From Muscardinus avellanarius (Eukaryota > Chordata > Mammalia > Rodentia > Gliridae): a stretch of 64,000 nt of DNA. The notes beneath the pieces were generated by a model that saw nothing but the letters and a program-made list of their open reading frames with translations, had not been told where the DNA came from and did no database searches. The stretch lies in assembly GCA_963383645.1 (NCBI GenBank), contig OY726578.1, forward strand, positions 24,472,388 through 24,536,387. The letters are read 5' to 3'. Below, piece after piece: positions 62,804-64,000 of the stretch (within the stretch, counting starts at the first letter, position 1; each line of letters starts with the position of its first letter). Position numbers and translations under genes: made by a program.

Positions 62804-63807
62804 TAGCTTGTCCTGAGAGGAGCGTGGGGCACCGCCCACCACCTCTGCCTTGAGGGTGAGCAGTGGGACACGGCCAGCACCCACGCTGGGACCTTTCCGG
62901 CCATCTTGGGAGACTTTCAGGTCACCTGCAACAGGTGGGCCAGCCCTGGATAAAGGGGGAGGGCGGGCACATGCCAAGTGAGCAGGCAGTGGGCAGTGCC
63001 CCCTGACTCGGGGCCAGGAGACAGCTGAGGGGGTGAGGGGGAGGAGGCCAGGAGGGAGCGGGCACATGCCAGTGGCGGGTGGTGCCCCTGACTCGGGGCC
63101 GTCTCTAGAGGAAGGAGCCTGTCGTCATGAGGCATGGGTGAGGCAGCTCTTGAGCGCAAGCTCGGCCCCCAGTGCAGACCCTCGATGCCATGGGCTCGCC
63201 CCGGTTCAGTTCTAGTCTTTATTCTCTGGAGGATAACAACTGCAACGCAAGCCCGACGCTGAGTTTGCTCCAGTGAAGCTCGCGGGCGTAGCGAGCAAAG
63301 CCCCCACGCCTGCTCTTAGGGGTAGACTGCAGGAGGAAGAGAGAAGCTAGCTCCCCAGTTCAAGAAGATAGGAATCAGAAGAGTGGTCTCCAGCTTCCCT
63401 TTCCATGTCCACCTCCCAGACACTGGGGACGGCGTGCAGAGGTGCCTGCAGAGCCGCGCAGGTCAGGCCGTGTGAGCTCAAGATCGCCTCGGGCCGTGTT
63501 CTGATCAGCAGCCTTGGACAGTGGTGACCTGGGTAGAACGTTGCAAATTCAGAGCAATTCAGGGAGGGTTATTGTTCTCGGTGGACATGAATCCCCTGCA
63601 AGTGGTCAAAGTGTGCTGCATACCTGGGGTCCGTGCTCCCTCTCAGGGTTGTGTGCGGATGAGGTGGCTTGGGAGGGCTAGCAGCCTTGTTAGCCTAGTT
63701 CTGTACTATTACATTAGTCGATACAGCATTCGTTTGTTCATGTCTTTGTCATTCGGTTTATTTGGGGGTTCAGCAGCCTAGACAATTTAGATTTTACTTA
63801 AATAGCT
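62804..63807 (+). other. MAPK1 intron 7, unique segment
   Basis: No interspersed repeat is recognised. Two similar stretches, 'agtgggcagtgccccctgactcggggcc' near 62987 and 'agtggcgggtggtgcccctgactcggggcc' near 63071, form a short imperfect duplication with an 84-base spacing. The open frames here have no family features. Confidence 0.55.
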
Positions 63808-64000
63808 TTCTTGACCCGAGCATTGTGGTACATGACTGAAATTTCACTAATTGGGAAGCTGAGACAAGAGAATCACAGGTTCCAAGATAGCCTCAGCAAG
63901 TAGTGAGGTCATCAACCTAGCCAGATCTGTTCCAAATAAGAAATAAAATCAGGCTGGGGATGTAGCTCGAAGGATTCGGCTACATCCAGCATTCGGAGGC
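63808..64000 (+). repeat. SINE ('D' variant), truncated by window end
   Basis: A diverged left half starts near 63813 (ccgagcattgtggtacatgactg), with the 'agtagtgaggtcatcaacctag' linker and an ID half (gctggggatgtagctcg) to 63978. The final bases (gctacatccagcattcgg) may begin another copy. Confidence 0.65.

Overview
This is mammalian nuclear DNA carrying the 3' part of one gene and most of the next, head to tail on the + strand: PPM1F (POPX2/CaMKP, a PP2C-family Ser/Thr phosphatase) followed by MAPK1 (ERK2 kinase). The pair and its orientation match the PPM1F-MAPK1 neighbourhood known from human 22q11.2. Both genes were identified by reading exon translations across consensus splice sites. 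No prokaryotic or viral gene system is present, and I found no convincing new protein-coding gene.

The host is very probably a rodent. The window is packed with well over a hundred SINE pieces made of a 7SL/B1-like left half (starting GCCGGGCGTGGTGGCGCACGC) fused to a shortened ID-like (tRNA-derived) right half. That B1-dID type of SINE is known from squirrel-related and dormouse lineages. I cannot fix the family; squirrel-like, glirid or castorimorph rodents are all possible. At least four SINE variants occur, along with a few older full-length ID monomers, old L1 3' ends and one MaLR-type LTR retrotransposon relic.

Layout: 1-3200 holds the last four coding exons of PPM1F (about 253 C-terminal residues), then a SINE-free 3'UTR to about 5975 with a near-perfect CTCF-type motif. 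5976-16215 is intergenic SINE-on-SINE sequence. 16216-17290 is the MAPK1 CpG-island promoter with coding exon 1. Intron 1 runs 16955-45501. Coding exons 2-7 lie at 45502-45684, 48183-48372, 55253-55369, 56871-56985, 57619-57750 and 62561-62670, and give ERK2 residues 1-322 of 360. The last coding exon lies beyond the window. Every exon length and phase is compatible with an intact kinase, and all catalytic motifs are present.

The most interesting signals are in non-coding DNA. (i) A SINE variant whose tRNA-like B-box region has become a TTCCAGGAA palindrome, the STAT/GAS consensus, occurs about sixteen times in this window. (ii) An 83-bp tandem array holds eleven copies of the SINE's tRNA-like half in intron 1. 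(iii) A 32-bp minisatellite with a 226-bp higher-order repeat lies in intron 6. (iv) A 34-bp tandem repeat begins exactly at the exon 7 splice donor and so duplicates the donor sequence. (v) Three ERK2 substitutions relative to the human sequence all fall in exon 2. These are inferences from sequence alone; the decisive tests are given with each finding.
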